Positions 1 through 8,785 of a DNA stretch of 64,000 bases are shown in pieces. Below the pieces are notes generated by a model. That model ran no database searches. It was not told the origin of the DNA and was given only the letters and a program-made list of their open reading frames with translations. This DNA is from Myxococcales bacterium. GTDB lineage: Bacteria > Myxococcota_A > Polyangia > Nannocystales > Nannocystaceae. Location of the stretch: assembly GCA_020633315.1 (NCBI GenBank), contig JACKDV010000001.1, forward strand, positions 744,001 through 808,000, read 5' to 3'. Position 1 is the stretch's first letter, and each line of letters starts with the position of its first letter. A program made the position numbers and the translations under genes.

Positions 1-1
1 G

Positions 2-2911
2 ACGATCGTTGCGGAGGTCAACCCCTCGTTCGATGGCTCGCGTCGATCGGCGGGGGCGTTTCTCCGCGACACGAAGGGGAATACATGGCTCGCACACACG
101 GGGCGGGTCGGCGGCGGCAAGAAAGGCGTCGGCAAGACCGCATTCCTCGACACCTTCTCGGGCTCGGTCCAGACCGTCGATGGCTACGACTACGTGGTCA
201 TCGGTCGGATCGATGCGAAGGACTTCCTCGACAAGCTCGCGGCCTTCGTCCGTACCGTCCATACATTCAAGGCCGGCGTCGGGAACGAAGAGATGGAATC
301 GAGCGATGACGGCGAAGAGGAGGAAGAGAACGAGGAGGACGTCGGAGTGCCGGACGACATCACCGATGAACCCTGGAGCCTGGACGATGTCTTTGCCGAT
401 GCGGATGCGGGGACGCGGCTTGCCCTACTGGAATGGCTTGGCGCCGCGATCCTCCACGCTCACGAACAAAGCACCTCCTGCTGGGCGGTAACCCGGCGAA
501 GCGGTCCTCGGCTGCGACTGCTCGTGGGGAGCACCTTAGCCTTCGAGATCGGGCAGGACCGGATCGGCGTGGGCCTCCAGCTATCCAGGATACCCGATTC
601 CGTTGATGCGACGGCTGATGCAGGCAAGCCGGACTATCCGTTCGCGCGCATCGACCACGGGGTCGCCAGGTGGTTCTCGGTCGAGAAGTTCATCACACGA
701 CGGGATGAGTTCCGCAGCGCCGCCCTGCAATTCATCGAACGCGCCGCGAGCTCGTTCAGGAACAGCCCGTACGCGCGTCACCACGCGCCCGAGCTCGTCA
801 CCGAGATCGGCAAGGCGCTCGGCGCTGCCCTCCCCCAACCAAGCCATCGTGGCGTCGACAAGGCACCGTCCCACTGGAAGATCGCTCCGGGCCCCAGGGC
901 ATGGTTGTGGCCCAAGTGCCGCGAGGGAGGTTACATAGCGATTGGATGGAACGAGCTAGGCGACCTGAGCGGTGGCGACCGGGACGAGTTCGACGCGCGA
1001 GTCGAGAAGGCCATCGTCGAGCATCCAGAATGGAAGCGTCGTAGCATCGAGCAAGCGTGGCGGTTCTTGAACATTCCGATCGGTGCCAAGATCGTCGCGA
1101 ACGATGGCACCCGAAGAGTCGTCGGAATCGGGACCGTGACGGGGCCCTATCACTACCTGGACGAAGGGACCGGCTTCGCGCACCGCCTGCCCGTGCGTTG
1201 GGACGATGTCCGAGAGCGGGTCGTGGAGCAACCGGGATGGCTGCGCACGGTAATCCGGCTCTCTCCTGCGACCTTTGCCAGCATCGTCGATGCACCATCG
1301 CCCGGCGAGCACCGATCGGAGCCCCCTTCGCCGGCAGCAGAGCCAGAGGGAGAAGTCGATTTCGGCGGGCTGATGGATCAACTCGAGGGGGCTGGGTTCC
1401 GATTTCCCGACGATCTCGTGGCTAGCTATCTGCTCGCCCTCCAGGCCAAGCGCTTCGTGGTCCTCTCGGGCATTTCCGGCACGGGCAAGACCCAGCTCGC
1501 GCTGGCCATTGCCAAGGCGTTCCAGCCCGTGGGTGCAACCAACGACGGTGCAAATGCTGACGCGCCGGGTCCAGGAGAAGCCCTCAAGATTCGCGTCCAG
1601 CCCTACATGCTCAAGTTTCGTCGGCTCGTCATTCCGGCTGTCCTGGCCGAGAGCGTGACGAATGATGCGACATCCGGCCGCGTCGTTGCGCGATTTGGAG
1701 AGGGCAAGTCGGAGTCGCTTCGTTGGTCCGCGGCGTCCACCGCGACCCAGCTCCTGTTCAAGGGCGAGTTTCGCGAGTGGTTCGAGCAGACATTCGAGCC
1801 GGGCGACGAGCTCGAGTTGCGAGTCGACGGTGACGATCCCCCCGTCTTGAGCGTTGGCCCGGTGAGCACTGCCTCATCGGCTTCCCCACCACGCGCCGCG
1901 ACGTACAAGGTGGTCGCGGTTCGGCCGGACTGGACCGACAACCGCGGGCTGCTGGGCTACTACAACCCCATCACCCGCGAGTACCAAACGACTCCGTTCC
2001 TGCGCCTCTTGCTCGAAGCCGCCGAGGAGGACACACGAGCCGCCCGTGAGGGAAGGCCGCGCCTGCCCTTCTTCGCGGTGCTCGACGAGATGAACCTTGC
2101 ACGCGTCGAGCACTACTTCTCCGATTTCCTCTCCTGCCTCGAGTCCGGTGAGCCGCTCCACCTCCACGACGATCCATTGGTGGCGGAAGGCGGCGCCTCG
2201 GAGACGGGTGAAGCGGTGCCCATGCAGATCACGATTCCCCGCAACCTGTTCTTCACGGGCACGGTGAACGTAGACGAGACGACCTACATGTTCAGCCCGA
2301 AGGTGCTCGATCGCGCGTTCGTGCTAGAATTCAACGATGTCGATCTCGGCAACCTCGGCACTACCTCCGACGACGACTCCGCCGGCGAGCCCAGCCCTCT
2401 GCGTCTCAACCGCTTCGCGGGAGCGCTCGACATTCGCGACAAGCCCAGCCCCGAGGACTACCTGCGGTTCCGCGAGCTCGCCGGAGGCTCACTCCATCGC
2501 GCGCTCCAGAGTCTGAACGAGCGTCTCCAGATCGAGCATCGCCACTTCGGCTATCGAGTCGCCAACGAGATCTCCCGATTCGTCGGCTTGGCGGAGACTC
2601 AGGCAGGAAGGGACTCGGCCGTCCTCTGGGAAGCGCTCGATGTTGCCGTGGTGGCCAAGGTGCTGCCCAAGCTGCACGGGACCCAACAGGAAATCGAGGA
2701 CGTGCTGCAGCGACTGCTCGCATTCTCCGTTGATGTCGAGTCGGCGGCGGATGCTCGAGAGCATGAGTCGTCGTGGTCCTACTCGCTGGGTCGGATCTCA
2801 TCCACTGGCAATGGCATCCCGAGGGTTCCCAAGCTGCCCAGGTCGGCAGCGAAGCTGTGGCGCATGCTCCGGCGCGTTCGTCAGCAGGGCTACGTGTCGT
2901 TCATCGAGTAG
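2..2911 (+). CDS. McrB-like AAA+ ATPase with an internal EVE-type domain (5' end outside window)
   Basis: Motor subunit of a type IV (modification-dependent) restriction system. The frame is open from base 2, so the gene starts before the window. A GTG at 194 is the first in-window start, but coding sequence upstream of it (AGAFLRDTKGNTWLAHTGRV) is typical of McrB-like N-termini. A segment near 860-1290 contains IAPGPRAWLW and GYIAIGWNELGDL, matching EVE/YTH-like readers of modified bases. The AAA+ core follows: Walker A SGISGTGKTQLA near 1468, Walker B LDEMNLARVEHYF near 2078 and the sensor GTVNVDETTYMFSPKVLDR near 2260. The stop lies 4 bp before the mcrC start, so the two are one operon. 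McrB proteins use GTP; I cannot tell from sequence whether this one uses GTP or ATP. Family call is firm, target is inferred. Confidence 0.9.
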   Translation, partial: TIVAEVNPSFDGSRRSAGAFLRDTKGNTWLAHTGRVGGGKKGVGKTAFLDTFSGSVQTVDGYDYVVIGRIDAKDFLDKLAAFVRTVHTFKAGVGNEEMESSDDGEEEEENEEDVGVPDDITDEPWSLDDVFADADAGTRLALLEWLGAAILHAHEQSTSCWAVTRRSGPRLRLLVGSTLAFEIGQDRIGVGLQLSRIPDSVDATADAGKPDYPFARIDHGVARWFSVEKFITRRDEFRSAALQFIERAASSFRNSPYARHHAPELVTEIGKALGAALPQPSHRGVDKAPSHWKIAPGPRAWLWPKCREGGYIAIGWNELGDLSGGDRDEFDARVEKAIVEHPEWKRRSIEQAWRFLNIPIGAKIVANDGTRRVVGIGTVTGPYHYLDEGTGFAHRLPVRWDDVRERVVEQPGWLRTVIRLSPATFASIVDAPSPGEHRSEPPSPAAEPEGEVDFGGLMDQLEGAGFRFPDDLVASYLLALQAKRFVVLSGISGTGKTQLALAIAKAFQPVGATNDGANADAPGPGEALKIRVQPYMLKFRRLVIPAVLAESVTNDATSGRVVARFGEGKSESLRWSAASTATQLLFKGEFREWFEQTFEPGDELELRVDGDDPPVLSVGPVSTASSASPPRAATYKVVAVRPDWTDNRGLLGYYNPITREYQTTPFLRLLLEAAEEDTRAAREGRPRLPFFAVLDEMNLARVEHYFSDFLSCLESGEPLHLHDDPLVAEGGASETGEAVPMQITIPRNLFFTGTVNVDETTYMFSPKVLDRAFVLEFNDVDLGNLGTTSDDDSAGEPSPLRLNRFAGALDIRDKPSPEDYLRFRELAGGSLHRALQSLNERLQIEHRHFGYRVANEISRFVGLAETQAGRDSAVLWEALDVAVVAKVLPKLHGTQQEIEDVLQRLLAFSVDVESAADAREHESSWSYSLGRISSTGNGIPRVPKLPRSAAKLWRMLRRVRQQGYVSFIE

Positions 2912-2915
2912 GTCC

Positions 2916-4520
2916 ATGCCGCTGACCATCACCGCACATGGCCCCGGACACTCTCCGCCGCGAACGGCCGATGGACATCATCGGTTATCCGCCGAGATCA
3001 CGTGGCTCGTCGAAGGGGACGAGGCGCTGGTGGCGGAAGTCGAGGCCAAGCTGTCGCCCTTCTGCCGACGCGTGAGCCGGTCCCTGCTCCTGAGATTCGG
3101 CAACTCGGTCGGCGGACACGATGGTGGACCTCTCGGGCGCGTCGTCGTGCACAGCGACAAGTGGGACGAGGCCGACTTCGAGGAGATGCTCGGCGAGCTC
3201 GGCGAGCGAATGGCGTTGCTGCCCTTCTCCGCCGGCAACGGTGCCGATCGGGACTACGAGCAAGGCATCACAGCCGATCACCGCGTGCTGTACCACGCAT
3301 TCGTGTACCTTCGGCACCTTCTGTGTTCGTCTGCTCCTCCCGAGGACCAGCTGGTTCCGGCGCTCCGCTTGATCCTCGCTCGACCCCACCGTCGCTTCGA
3401 GCGAGTCACCCGGTGGTCACCGCTCCCTATGGTGCAGCGCGTGGAGCCGCGTGCTCTGCTCGGCATGGTCACCCCTCACGCCAAGCTCACGCGCGTACCA
3501 CGGGCCACCGCCAACGTGCTCGCCCAGGCACTCCACGGTCACCTGCCCCAACAGGTGGAAGAAACGCGAGTCCGGGGAACGGTCGACGTGCCCGAGAACC
3601 GCTTCGTCAAGGCATTCTTGGGGAAAGCGCTCGGAATCGTCGAGCAGATGCGCGGGGTCGTCGCCAAGGTCGGCCGTGGGTACTTCCGGCAGAGGATCCT
3701 GGCCGATTGCGATGCGATGACCCGCGAGCTCCAACCTCTGCGGCGGCACGTCCTTTGGGATGAAGTCTCCGAGCTACGCCGCGTGCCGGCCGAGTCGCAG
3801 GTCCTCCAGCGTCAGCGTGGATACCGGGAAGTCCTGCGCCACTGGGTCCGCCTTCGTTTGACGGCACGGCTGCCGCTCCACCCGGACACGACCAGGAAAT
3901 TGCTCGAGATCAAGGACATCGCGGAGCTCTACGAGATTTGGTCCTACTTCGAGGTCGAACGTCAGGTCAGCCTCGGGCTCGGGCGTCCCCCCGTCGAGGT
4001 TGGCACTCCCAACGTGGGCGACCTCGGGGTAAACCTCGGCCGGGGCCTGCGCATCGCCTGGGAGGGGAGTGTAGAGCTGTTCTACAACCTCAGCTACTCC
4101 CGGTCCCGGCGGGATCGATCGTACTCACTTCCGCTTCGGCCTGACGTCGTTCTTCGAATTCCAGATGGACCCAACCGCGGCGACCACCTGTTCGACGCGA
4201 AGTTCAAGGTTCGCAAGCTCGATGACGCCGTTCAGACCGCCGAGGACGTGGATGAGGCGGAGCAGGCTGCCGAACGACGTGGCATGTTCAAACACGCCGA
4301 TCTCTACAAGATGCACGCGTATCGTGATGCCATATCGAATGCGCGCTCGGTCTGGATTCTCTATCCGGGTTCCGAGCTACGATTCTTCGACGAGGTTGGT
4401 GGCCGCGTCGATGGGCTTGAGGAACTGCCGGAAGTCCCGAGGGGCGTTGGGGCGATTCCCCTGCGCCCGGGGGAGCAGGGCGATGCGATCGCCCAACTCG
4501 TCCAGCGCATGCTGGGCTGA
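2916..4520 (+). CDS. McrC-like restriction endonuclease subunit (DUF2357 plus PD-(D/E)XK)
   Basis: Nuclease partner of the preceding McrB-like motor. ATG at 2916 is 4 bp after the mcrB stop. An open frame continues upstream to 2640 but only as overlap with mcrB, so I reject the longer start. The 534-residue protein has a helical DUF2357-like first part. The C-terminal nuclease domain shows LRPDVVLRI near residue 407 and HLFDAKFKV near residue 425, giving the Asp and the D-x-K of a PD-(D/E)XK centre. The expected role is cutting DNA when the motor meets recognised modified sites. No methyltransferase gene lies beside it, which fits a type IV rather than a type I-III system. 4521-4623 holds no gene. 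Confidence 0.88.
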   Translation: MPLTITAHGPGHSPPRTADGHHRLSAEITWLVEGDEALVAEVEAKLSPFCRRVSRSLLLRFGNSVGGHDGGPLGRVVVHSDKWDEADFEEMLGELGERMALLPFSAGNGADRDYEQGITADHRVLYHAFVYLRHLLCSSAPPEDQLVPALRLILARPHRRFERVTRWSPLPMVQRVEPRALLGMVTPHAKLTRVPRATANVLAQALHGHLPQQVEETRVRGTVDVPENRFVKAFLGKALGIVEQMRGVVAKVGRGYFRQRILADCDAMTRELQPLRRHVLWDEVSELRRVPAESQVLQRQRGYREVLRHWVRLRLTARLPLHPDTTRKLLEIKDIAELYEIWSYFEVERQVSLGLGRPPVEVGTPNVGDLGVNLGRGLRIAWEGSVELFYNLSYSRSRRDRSYSLPLRPDVVLRIPDGPNRGDHLFDAKFKVRKLDDAVQTAEDVDEAEQAAERRGMFKHADLYKMHAYRDAISNARSVWILYPGSELRFFDEVGGRVDGLEELPEVPRGVGAIPLRPGEQGDAIAQLVQRMLG

Positions 4521-4623
4521 TCGCCAGCGTGCGGCCGCGACCACCATCGATGAACTCAGGAGCCGGGGCCGACGGTCGTCGGTACGAGGTCCGAGAGCCC
4601 GACTCGTTGCTAAAGGGTAGGGC

Positions 4624-5646
4624 TCAGGGCCTCTGGTCGCCGACCGTCGTCACGATGTGGAAGCTGCGGCGGTGCTCCTCGCCGTCGCGATCGAAGCGGG
4701 CCGTGAGCGTCGTGGCCTGGTCGAGCTGCTCGAAGGCTCGCCCGATCGCGGCGAAGTCGGTCAGGAGGATCCCGTCCACGGCCCACAGCAGATCACGATC
4801 CTGGAAGCCGAGGGTCGCGGGCAGCGACCGGGGACCGAGGGACTCGAAGCGGAAGCCCTGGTGGCCCAGTGACGAGCGGGCTCCCGGTCGGATGAGGATC
4901 GTGTCCTGCTCGAGCACGGAGAGGTCCTCGAGCAGCTCGTCCAGGAACCACGCGGCCAGCTCACACTCGTCGGCGCGGGGGCAGGCTATGACCTCGGACC
5001 AGCTCTCGACGCCATAGAGATCGGGGCCGCCTGCGTCACCGAATCCGCCGGTGGTGTCGCCGCCGGTGGCGGTGGTGTCGGCACCCGTCGTGTCGGCTCC
5101 ATCGGTGCTGGTGGATCCCATGTCCGTCCCGGCACCTCCTGGTGCTCCGCCTCCTCCCGGTCCACCGCCGGCGCAGAGGTCCGTGTCGAGCGCGCAGCCG
5201 CTGGCGTAGTACGGGGCCTCGTCGGCCACGGCGTCGGCACAGGAGACGGTCTGTGGATCGTCGAAGGTGTAGACGGTGCCGCCGAGTTCCTGCAGCTCGA
5301 GGACGCGCTTGGTACAGGCCGTCTGGGCCTCGAGCCGGAGGGTCTGCACCTGGCCGAGGTAGAATGCCTCGTTGGCGCTGCCCGCCGCGAGCAGACCGGC
5401 CTCGCCGTCGACCATGATCGCGTTGTCGGCCGGGCAGTAGCACTTGCAGCCGCGCGTCCAGTTGCCGGCGGGGGTCTGGATGTCGTCGACGGACAGATTC
5501 TCCGAGCTCCGCCCGCGAGCCGGATCCGCATCGAGGCACCACTTGAACGAGTCGACGGGATCGGGGAGGTCCAAGAGCGCGGTGCAGCCCAGGGACGACG
5601 AGAGCAGGATGGACGCGAGCAGCGGTCTGACGGGGTGAGCCTTCAA
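4624..5646 (-). CDS. Lipoprotein with C-terminal PDZ-like domain
   Basis: Secreted lipoprotein of 340 residues. A TTG start follows GGAG that overlaps the stop of the upstream gene. The signal peptide ends in SSLGC, with the lipidated Cys at residue 21. The first half carries several Cys and the segment TACTKRVLELQELGG. A Gly/Thr/Asp-rich linker near residues 170-205 leads to a domain containing GFQDRDLLWAVDGILL, which resembles the PDZ-like C-domain of the type II secretion protein GspC. It is cotranscribed with the Cys-rich lipoprotein 10 bp upstream. Two broken copies of this gene lie at 6150-6275 and 10436-10540. The PDZ call rests on pattern only; the function is unknown. Confidence 0.75.
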   Translation of the reverse strand: MKAHPVRPLLASILLSSSLGCTALLDLPDPVDSFKWCLDADPARGRSSENLSVDDIQTPAGNWTRGCKCYCPADNAIMVDGEAGLLAAGSANEAFYLGQVQTLRLEAQTACTKRVLELQELGGTVYTFDDPQTVSCADAVADEAPYYASGCALDTDLCAGGGPGGGGAPGGAGTDMGSTSTDGADTTGADTTATGGDTTGGFGDAGGPDLYGVESWSEVIACPRADECELAAWFLDELLEDLSVLEQDTILIRPGARSSLGHQGFRFESLGPRSLPATLGFQDRDLLWAVDGILLTDFAAIGRAFEQLDQATTLTARFDRDGEEHRRSFHIVTTVGDQRP

Positions 5647-5656
5647 TGTCGTGCTC

Positions 5657-6028
5657 CTACTGGTAGCGGCACCGTTGCCTGGCCTCGGACTCGGGACAAC
5701 ACTGGGTGTCTGGCTGGTTCTCGTCGTTGCAGATCACGGAGTTGGTGAACTCGGGGCACTCGTACTGGTTGACGCAGGTGAAGTACGCCTCGTAGGGCTC
5801 CACGCAGGACGCGATGTCCCACTCGCGCACGGTCATACACGACTCGACGCACGCCTCCACGGTCTGGATGGGGCCGCTGCCCACGTCACCACACTGGAAG
5901 ACGCGCTCGCAGTAGGTCTGGCACAGCCCTTCGATGTCCGGCATCGGCGGCTCGTCGCCCACGGTGCGGTCGTTGCAGCCCAGACCGGCGAGGACGAGGG
6001 CGAGCAGGAGAGGGGGGAGACGAGGCAC
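5657..6028 (-). CDS. Small Cys-rich lipoprotein
   Basis: A 123-residue secreted lipoprotein with a GTG start. Lipobox AGLGC puts the lipidated Cys at residue 18. The mature part has about a dozen cysteines in C-x3-C and CC pairs (for example CQTYCERVFQCG and DTQCCPESEARQRC), suggesting a small disulfide-stabilised fold outside the cytoplasm. Similar Cys-rich lipoproteins are common in myxobacteria and mostly have no known role. First gene of a two-gene operon with the PDZ-like lipoprotein. An inverted repeat sits immediately upstream of the start (6038-6070). Confidence 0.75.
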   Translation of the reverse strand: MPRLPPLLLALVLAGLGCNDRTVGDEPPMPDIEGLCQTYCERVFQCGDVGSGPIQTVEACVESCMTVREWDIASCVEPYEAYFTCVNQYECPEFTNSVICNDENQPDTQCCPESEARQRCRYQ

Positions 6029-6037
6029 GGGGAGGGT

Positions 6038-6070
6038 CCATCATCAGAATAAGGGAATGCCTGATGATGG
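6038..6070. promoter_or_regulatory. Inverted repeat in front of the lipoprotein operon
   Basis: CCATCATCAG at 6038-6047 is matched perfectly by CTGATGATGG at 6061-6070, with a 13-base AT-rich loop. It ends 10 bp before the GTG start at 6028. It could be an operator for a dimeric regulator or a hairpin in the 5' leader. It is far less GC-rich than the surroundings. Confidence 0.45.
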
Positions 6071-6149
6071 CAAGTGGGGGAATTCACCCACCGTTCGAGC
6101 TCCCTTTGCACGGGGAGCGCGTTCGGCCAGCTCGAGGATGAGATGGAGC

Positions 6150-6275
6150 AGAGGTCCGGTGCCGCCGAACTCCTGCAGCTCGAGGACGCGCTTGGTACAG
6201 GCCGTCTGGGCCTCGAGCCGGAGGGCTGCATCTCGCCGAGGTAGTAAGCCTTGCAGTTGCACCTTTCGTCGATCT
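6150..6275 (-). pseudogene. Remnant of a second copy of the PDZ-like lipoprotein gene
   Basis: Bases 6175-6225 are nearly identical to 5300-5350 inside the intact gene, reading LRLEAQTACTKRVLELQE on the minus strand. Just upstream, CNCKAYYLGEMQ corresponds to the intact protein's region ending in EAFYLGQVQ, but it is in another frame, so there is a frameshift. Nothing else of the gene is recognisable on either side. This is a decayed partial duplicate. Confidence 0.7.
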
Positions 6276-7039
6276 CCGTCGCGCCTGAGCGCTTCGAGGG
6301 CGGCTTGGACATGCTGCAGAGCGACCGCATGACGGGCCTGTGGATCGAGGACCGTGGCACGACCGGTCTGGTCGGAGACGAGCAGGGCTCGGGCAACTTC
6401 GCGGCGCTGTGCCGCGACCGGCTGTTCAGCGAGAAGCAGCGGGCCGAGAGCGGTGGGAGCTTTGGCCTCGGCAAGGCCATGCTCTGGCGGTTCTCGCTGC
6501 TGTCGACGGTGGCCTTCTACTCGCTGATCGCCGAGGGCCCGCATGCGGAGCGCCGCGTGCTCAACCTTCGTGATCATGCAGGTGACACCAAGCCGGTGGA
6601 GCTCGAGCTCTCACTCGAAGGTGCCGCTCGGACGCCCCTGGCGCGCGTGTTCCCGGAATGCGAGGTCGAAGAGCCCCCGGTTCGCGTCGAGACCAGGAAT
6701 GCGTCTGGCGAGCTCTCATCCGCTGACGATCCAGACGCGAGAGCCCGTGGTCCCCCCGGGGGGGGCCCTCGACGTGCGCTGGGAGGACTTCTCGACGTCG
6801 ACGCACCCCGAGCGCAAGCGACGACCCGAGCGGATCTTCCACCTCGAGGTCACGTCCGAGCCTCCCATCTATGGCTCAATGAAGCGGTCGTGGATCTCCG
6901 GGTCGTGCTGGGCCCTGGGTCGCCAGGACTACGAGCTCTCGTCGTCGACCCTCTCGGGGCCCACGGGCGTGAGCATCTGTTCTGTGGGGGGCCCGGCGAG
7001 GTCCTCGGGCTTCCGCGAGCCTTGGCGGGGCATCGCTGA
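6251..7039 (+). pseudogene. Decayed coding segment, first part like a GHKL-type ATPase
   Basis: The frame is open for 262 codons but does not look like one protein. Residues 18-95 look genuine: LWIEDRGTTGLVGDEQG, NFAALCRDRLFS and SGGSFGLGKAMLWRFS resemble the ATP-binding motifs (D-x-G-x-G type and G-x-x-G-x-G lid) of GHKL/HSP90-like ATPases. The upstream part of that fold is missing. After about 6570 the frame becomes low in plausible content, and a better-looking stretch (LTIQTREPVVPPGGALDVRW) appears in another frame around 6720-6900. The end overlaps the convergent FHA gene. I read the region as remnants of one or two genes. The GHKL assignment is by motif memory and is moderate. Confidence 0.45.
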
Positions 7040-7468
7040 CGCCCGCAGCCGAGGATCCACCAAGTCACCGAGTCGATCACGAGAGTACCCCGTTACCCCC
7101 GCGGTCTCGAGGGCGATGTCCACGATCGTATTCTCTCCGAGGCTGACGAGGGCATGCTCGTCCACGTACGCTTCGATGAAGCGACAGTTGCGCATGAAAG
7201 AGCCATTCTTCGAGTCGAGATCGCGCAGAAGGACTCCTTGAGCACCCGGGAGGACCTGCACCTCGATGTGTTGGCGAGAAATGTGCGGATCGTTGATGGT
7301 GAGTTGAGCGGTGGGATCTCGGCCCACGATCCAGCGCCCCTCGCGAAGCTGGACTTTCGTGCCTCGAGCAGGCCCTTCCACTACGGATAGGAGGTAGGGC
7401 TGCGTTGGAGGCTCGTGCAACACGGGGAACCGCGTGAGGTTGTTCGTAGGAGCGTCATCCTCGGCCAT
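6929..7468 (-). CDS. FHA-domain protein
   Basis: Cytoplasmic phosphothreonine-binding protein. The FHA fold is seen in GRDPTAQLTINDPHISRQH followed by LRDLDSKNGSF, which are the conserved G-R, S-R-x-H and N-G positions. It occupies about residues 35-115 of the short form. I chose ATG near 7468 because GGAGG lies 6 bases upstream. A GTG at 7543 overlaps the stop of the upstream gene as GTGA and would add 25 residues. FHA proteins in myxobacteria normally recognise targets of Ser/Thr kinases; no kinase gene adjoins this one. It follows an unrecognised gene on the same strand, probably in one transcript. Confidence 0.85.
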   Translation of the reverse strand: MAEDDAPTNNLTRFPVLHEPPTQPYLLSVVEGPARGTKVQLREGRWIVGRDPTAQLTINDPHISRQHIEVQVLPGAQGVLLRDLDSKNGSFMRNCRFIEAYVDEHALVSLGENTIVDIALETAGVTGYSRDRLGDLVDPRLRASAMPRQGSRKPEDLAGPPTEQMLTPVGPERVDDESS

Positions 7469-7539
7469 GGCGGGCCTCCGATGATCAGAGTACCACGATT
7501 GGTTGACGATGCGGTTTCGATTGGCGTCGTCCCGGAGGC

Positions 7540-8646
7540 TCACGGCACCAGCGGATCCATGCCCATCGACTTGCGTAGGCGATCGATGCTGGCCCGATCG
7601 ACAGCGGTGCGCGCCCGAATGCTGCAGGTTCGATACGTGCTCGGGTCACCGCCGTGGAGTCGACCGAGGAGCCCCGCGGCCAGACGAGCGTGGTCGTCGA
7701 GCGCGGTCCAAGGCGACCCGGCTCGAGCAGCGACGAGCTTGGCCAGACCGATGAGACGCTCGGCCTGGAGCGCGGCGAGCAGCAGGCTGCGATGATAGGC
7801 CGAGAGCACGCTTCGCTTCGCGTCCGCGGGCTGGAACAGCACGGGGAACCACGTGACGCGACCGTCGCGCTCGGCGTAGAGCGTGCGGCCGCCCGAGCCG
7901 AAGTGGATCGGCAGCAGGCACCGCGTCTCCAGCGGCGGAAGCTGCGGGTTGTTGCGCCAGCCGGGGTCCCAGCTCGCGAGCGCATGGAGCATGCGATGCT
8001 CCGGGCCGCCGTCGGTGAGCGGCACACCAGGATCGAGGCCGTGCGCGCGAATCACCGTGGCAACGGAGAACGGACTCGGTGGCTTCCCGCCCAGCGGGGG
8101 TCGTCCGAGCATGTCCTTCGTCAGCACCTCGAATGCTGCGTCCGCCACCTCGTCGAGCCTGGCAAGGCGGGGCCCGGCGAGGTAGAGGCTCTCGTCGTAG
8201 CGAAGCCCGTGTGCGATGTCGACGGCTTCGTCGAGTCGCAGCTCACCCTCGATGTCGAGCGTGACGATGTAGGTGATGCTGAACGGTGACAGGTAGGCTT
8301 CCTGCGAGATCTTCGTCACTCTCGGTGACACGGGCTCGATCCACAGCGGTCGGCTCGCGGAGCGGAACGGCACGAGCGCCCGACGAGCGCTCTTGCCGTC
8401 CACCTTGTCGAGCTCCTGGTTCAAGTAGAGGCGCCAGAATCCCCGCTTGGACTCGGGCCGCCACGGTCGGGTGAGGCCCGGTGGTGGGCTCTGGCTCCGT
8501 GCACGATCGAAGCACTGCTCGAAGCCGGTTGCGGATCCCAATCCCAGGGCGGCCAGCGGAGCATTGGGGAGGTCGCCGTCGAGGAGGGAGGCGAAGACCT
8601 CGGTCCACGAAAACGAGAGTCGGAGCTTCTCGATCGTGATGGGCAT
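7540..8646 (-). CDS. Protein of unknown function (about 368 residues)
   Basis: I do not recognise this family. There is no signal peptide or clear membrane segment, so it is probably cytoplasmic. I prefer the ATG near 8646, since AGGA lies about 6 bases upstream; another ATG two codons earlier is possible. Visible features are a W-rich N-terminal part (WRPESKRGFWRLYLN) and two conserved-looking patches, DIAHGLRYDESLYLAG and SWDPGWRNNPQLPPLETRC. The second is rich in Pro, Trp and Gly. It is upstream of the FHA gene and may be translationally coupled to it. GC usage is like the neighbours. Confidence 0.6.
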   Translation of the reverse strand: MPITIEKLRLSFSWTEVFASLLDGDLPNAPLAALGLGSATGFEQCFDRARSQSPPPGLTRPWRPESKRGFWRLYLNQELDKVDGKSARRALVPFRSASRPLWIEPVSPRVTKISQEAYLSPFSITYIVTLDIEGELRLDEAVDIAHGLRYDESLYLAGPRLARLDEVADAAFEVLTKDMLGRPPLGGKPPSPFSVATVIRAHGLDPGVPLTDGGPEHRMLHALASWDPGWRNNPQLPPLETRCLLPIHFGSGGRTLYAERDGRVTWFPVLFQPADAKRSVLSAYHRSLLLAALQAERLIGLAKLVAARAGSPWTALDDHARLAAGLLGRLHGGDPSTYRTCSIRARTAVDRASIDRLRKSMGMDPLVP

Positions 8647-8785
8647 TGACATCCTGCGCTGAGCTGGTAGCGTGATTTCGACTCGAGAGTTGGTCTATTC
8701 CCATCGGGGAGCGTCCTCAGTAGGGGACGGACATGGACGAGCTCGCGGGGCTCCGGTACGGCCGGGGCCCCATTTCGTGCTTGGC

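Noticed and set aside
4575..4620. GAGCCC...GGGCTC as a terminator after mcrC
   Set aside because: Stem of only 6 bp with a long loop and no T-run.
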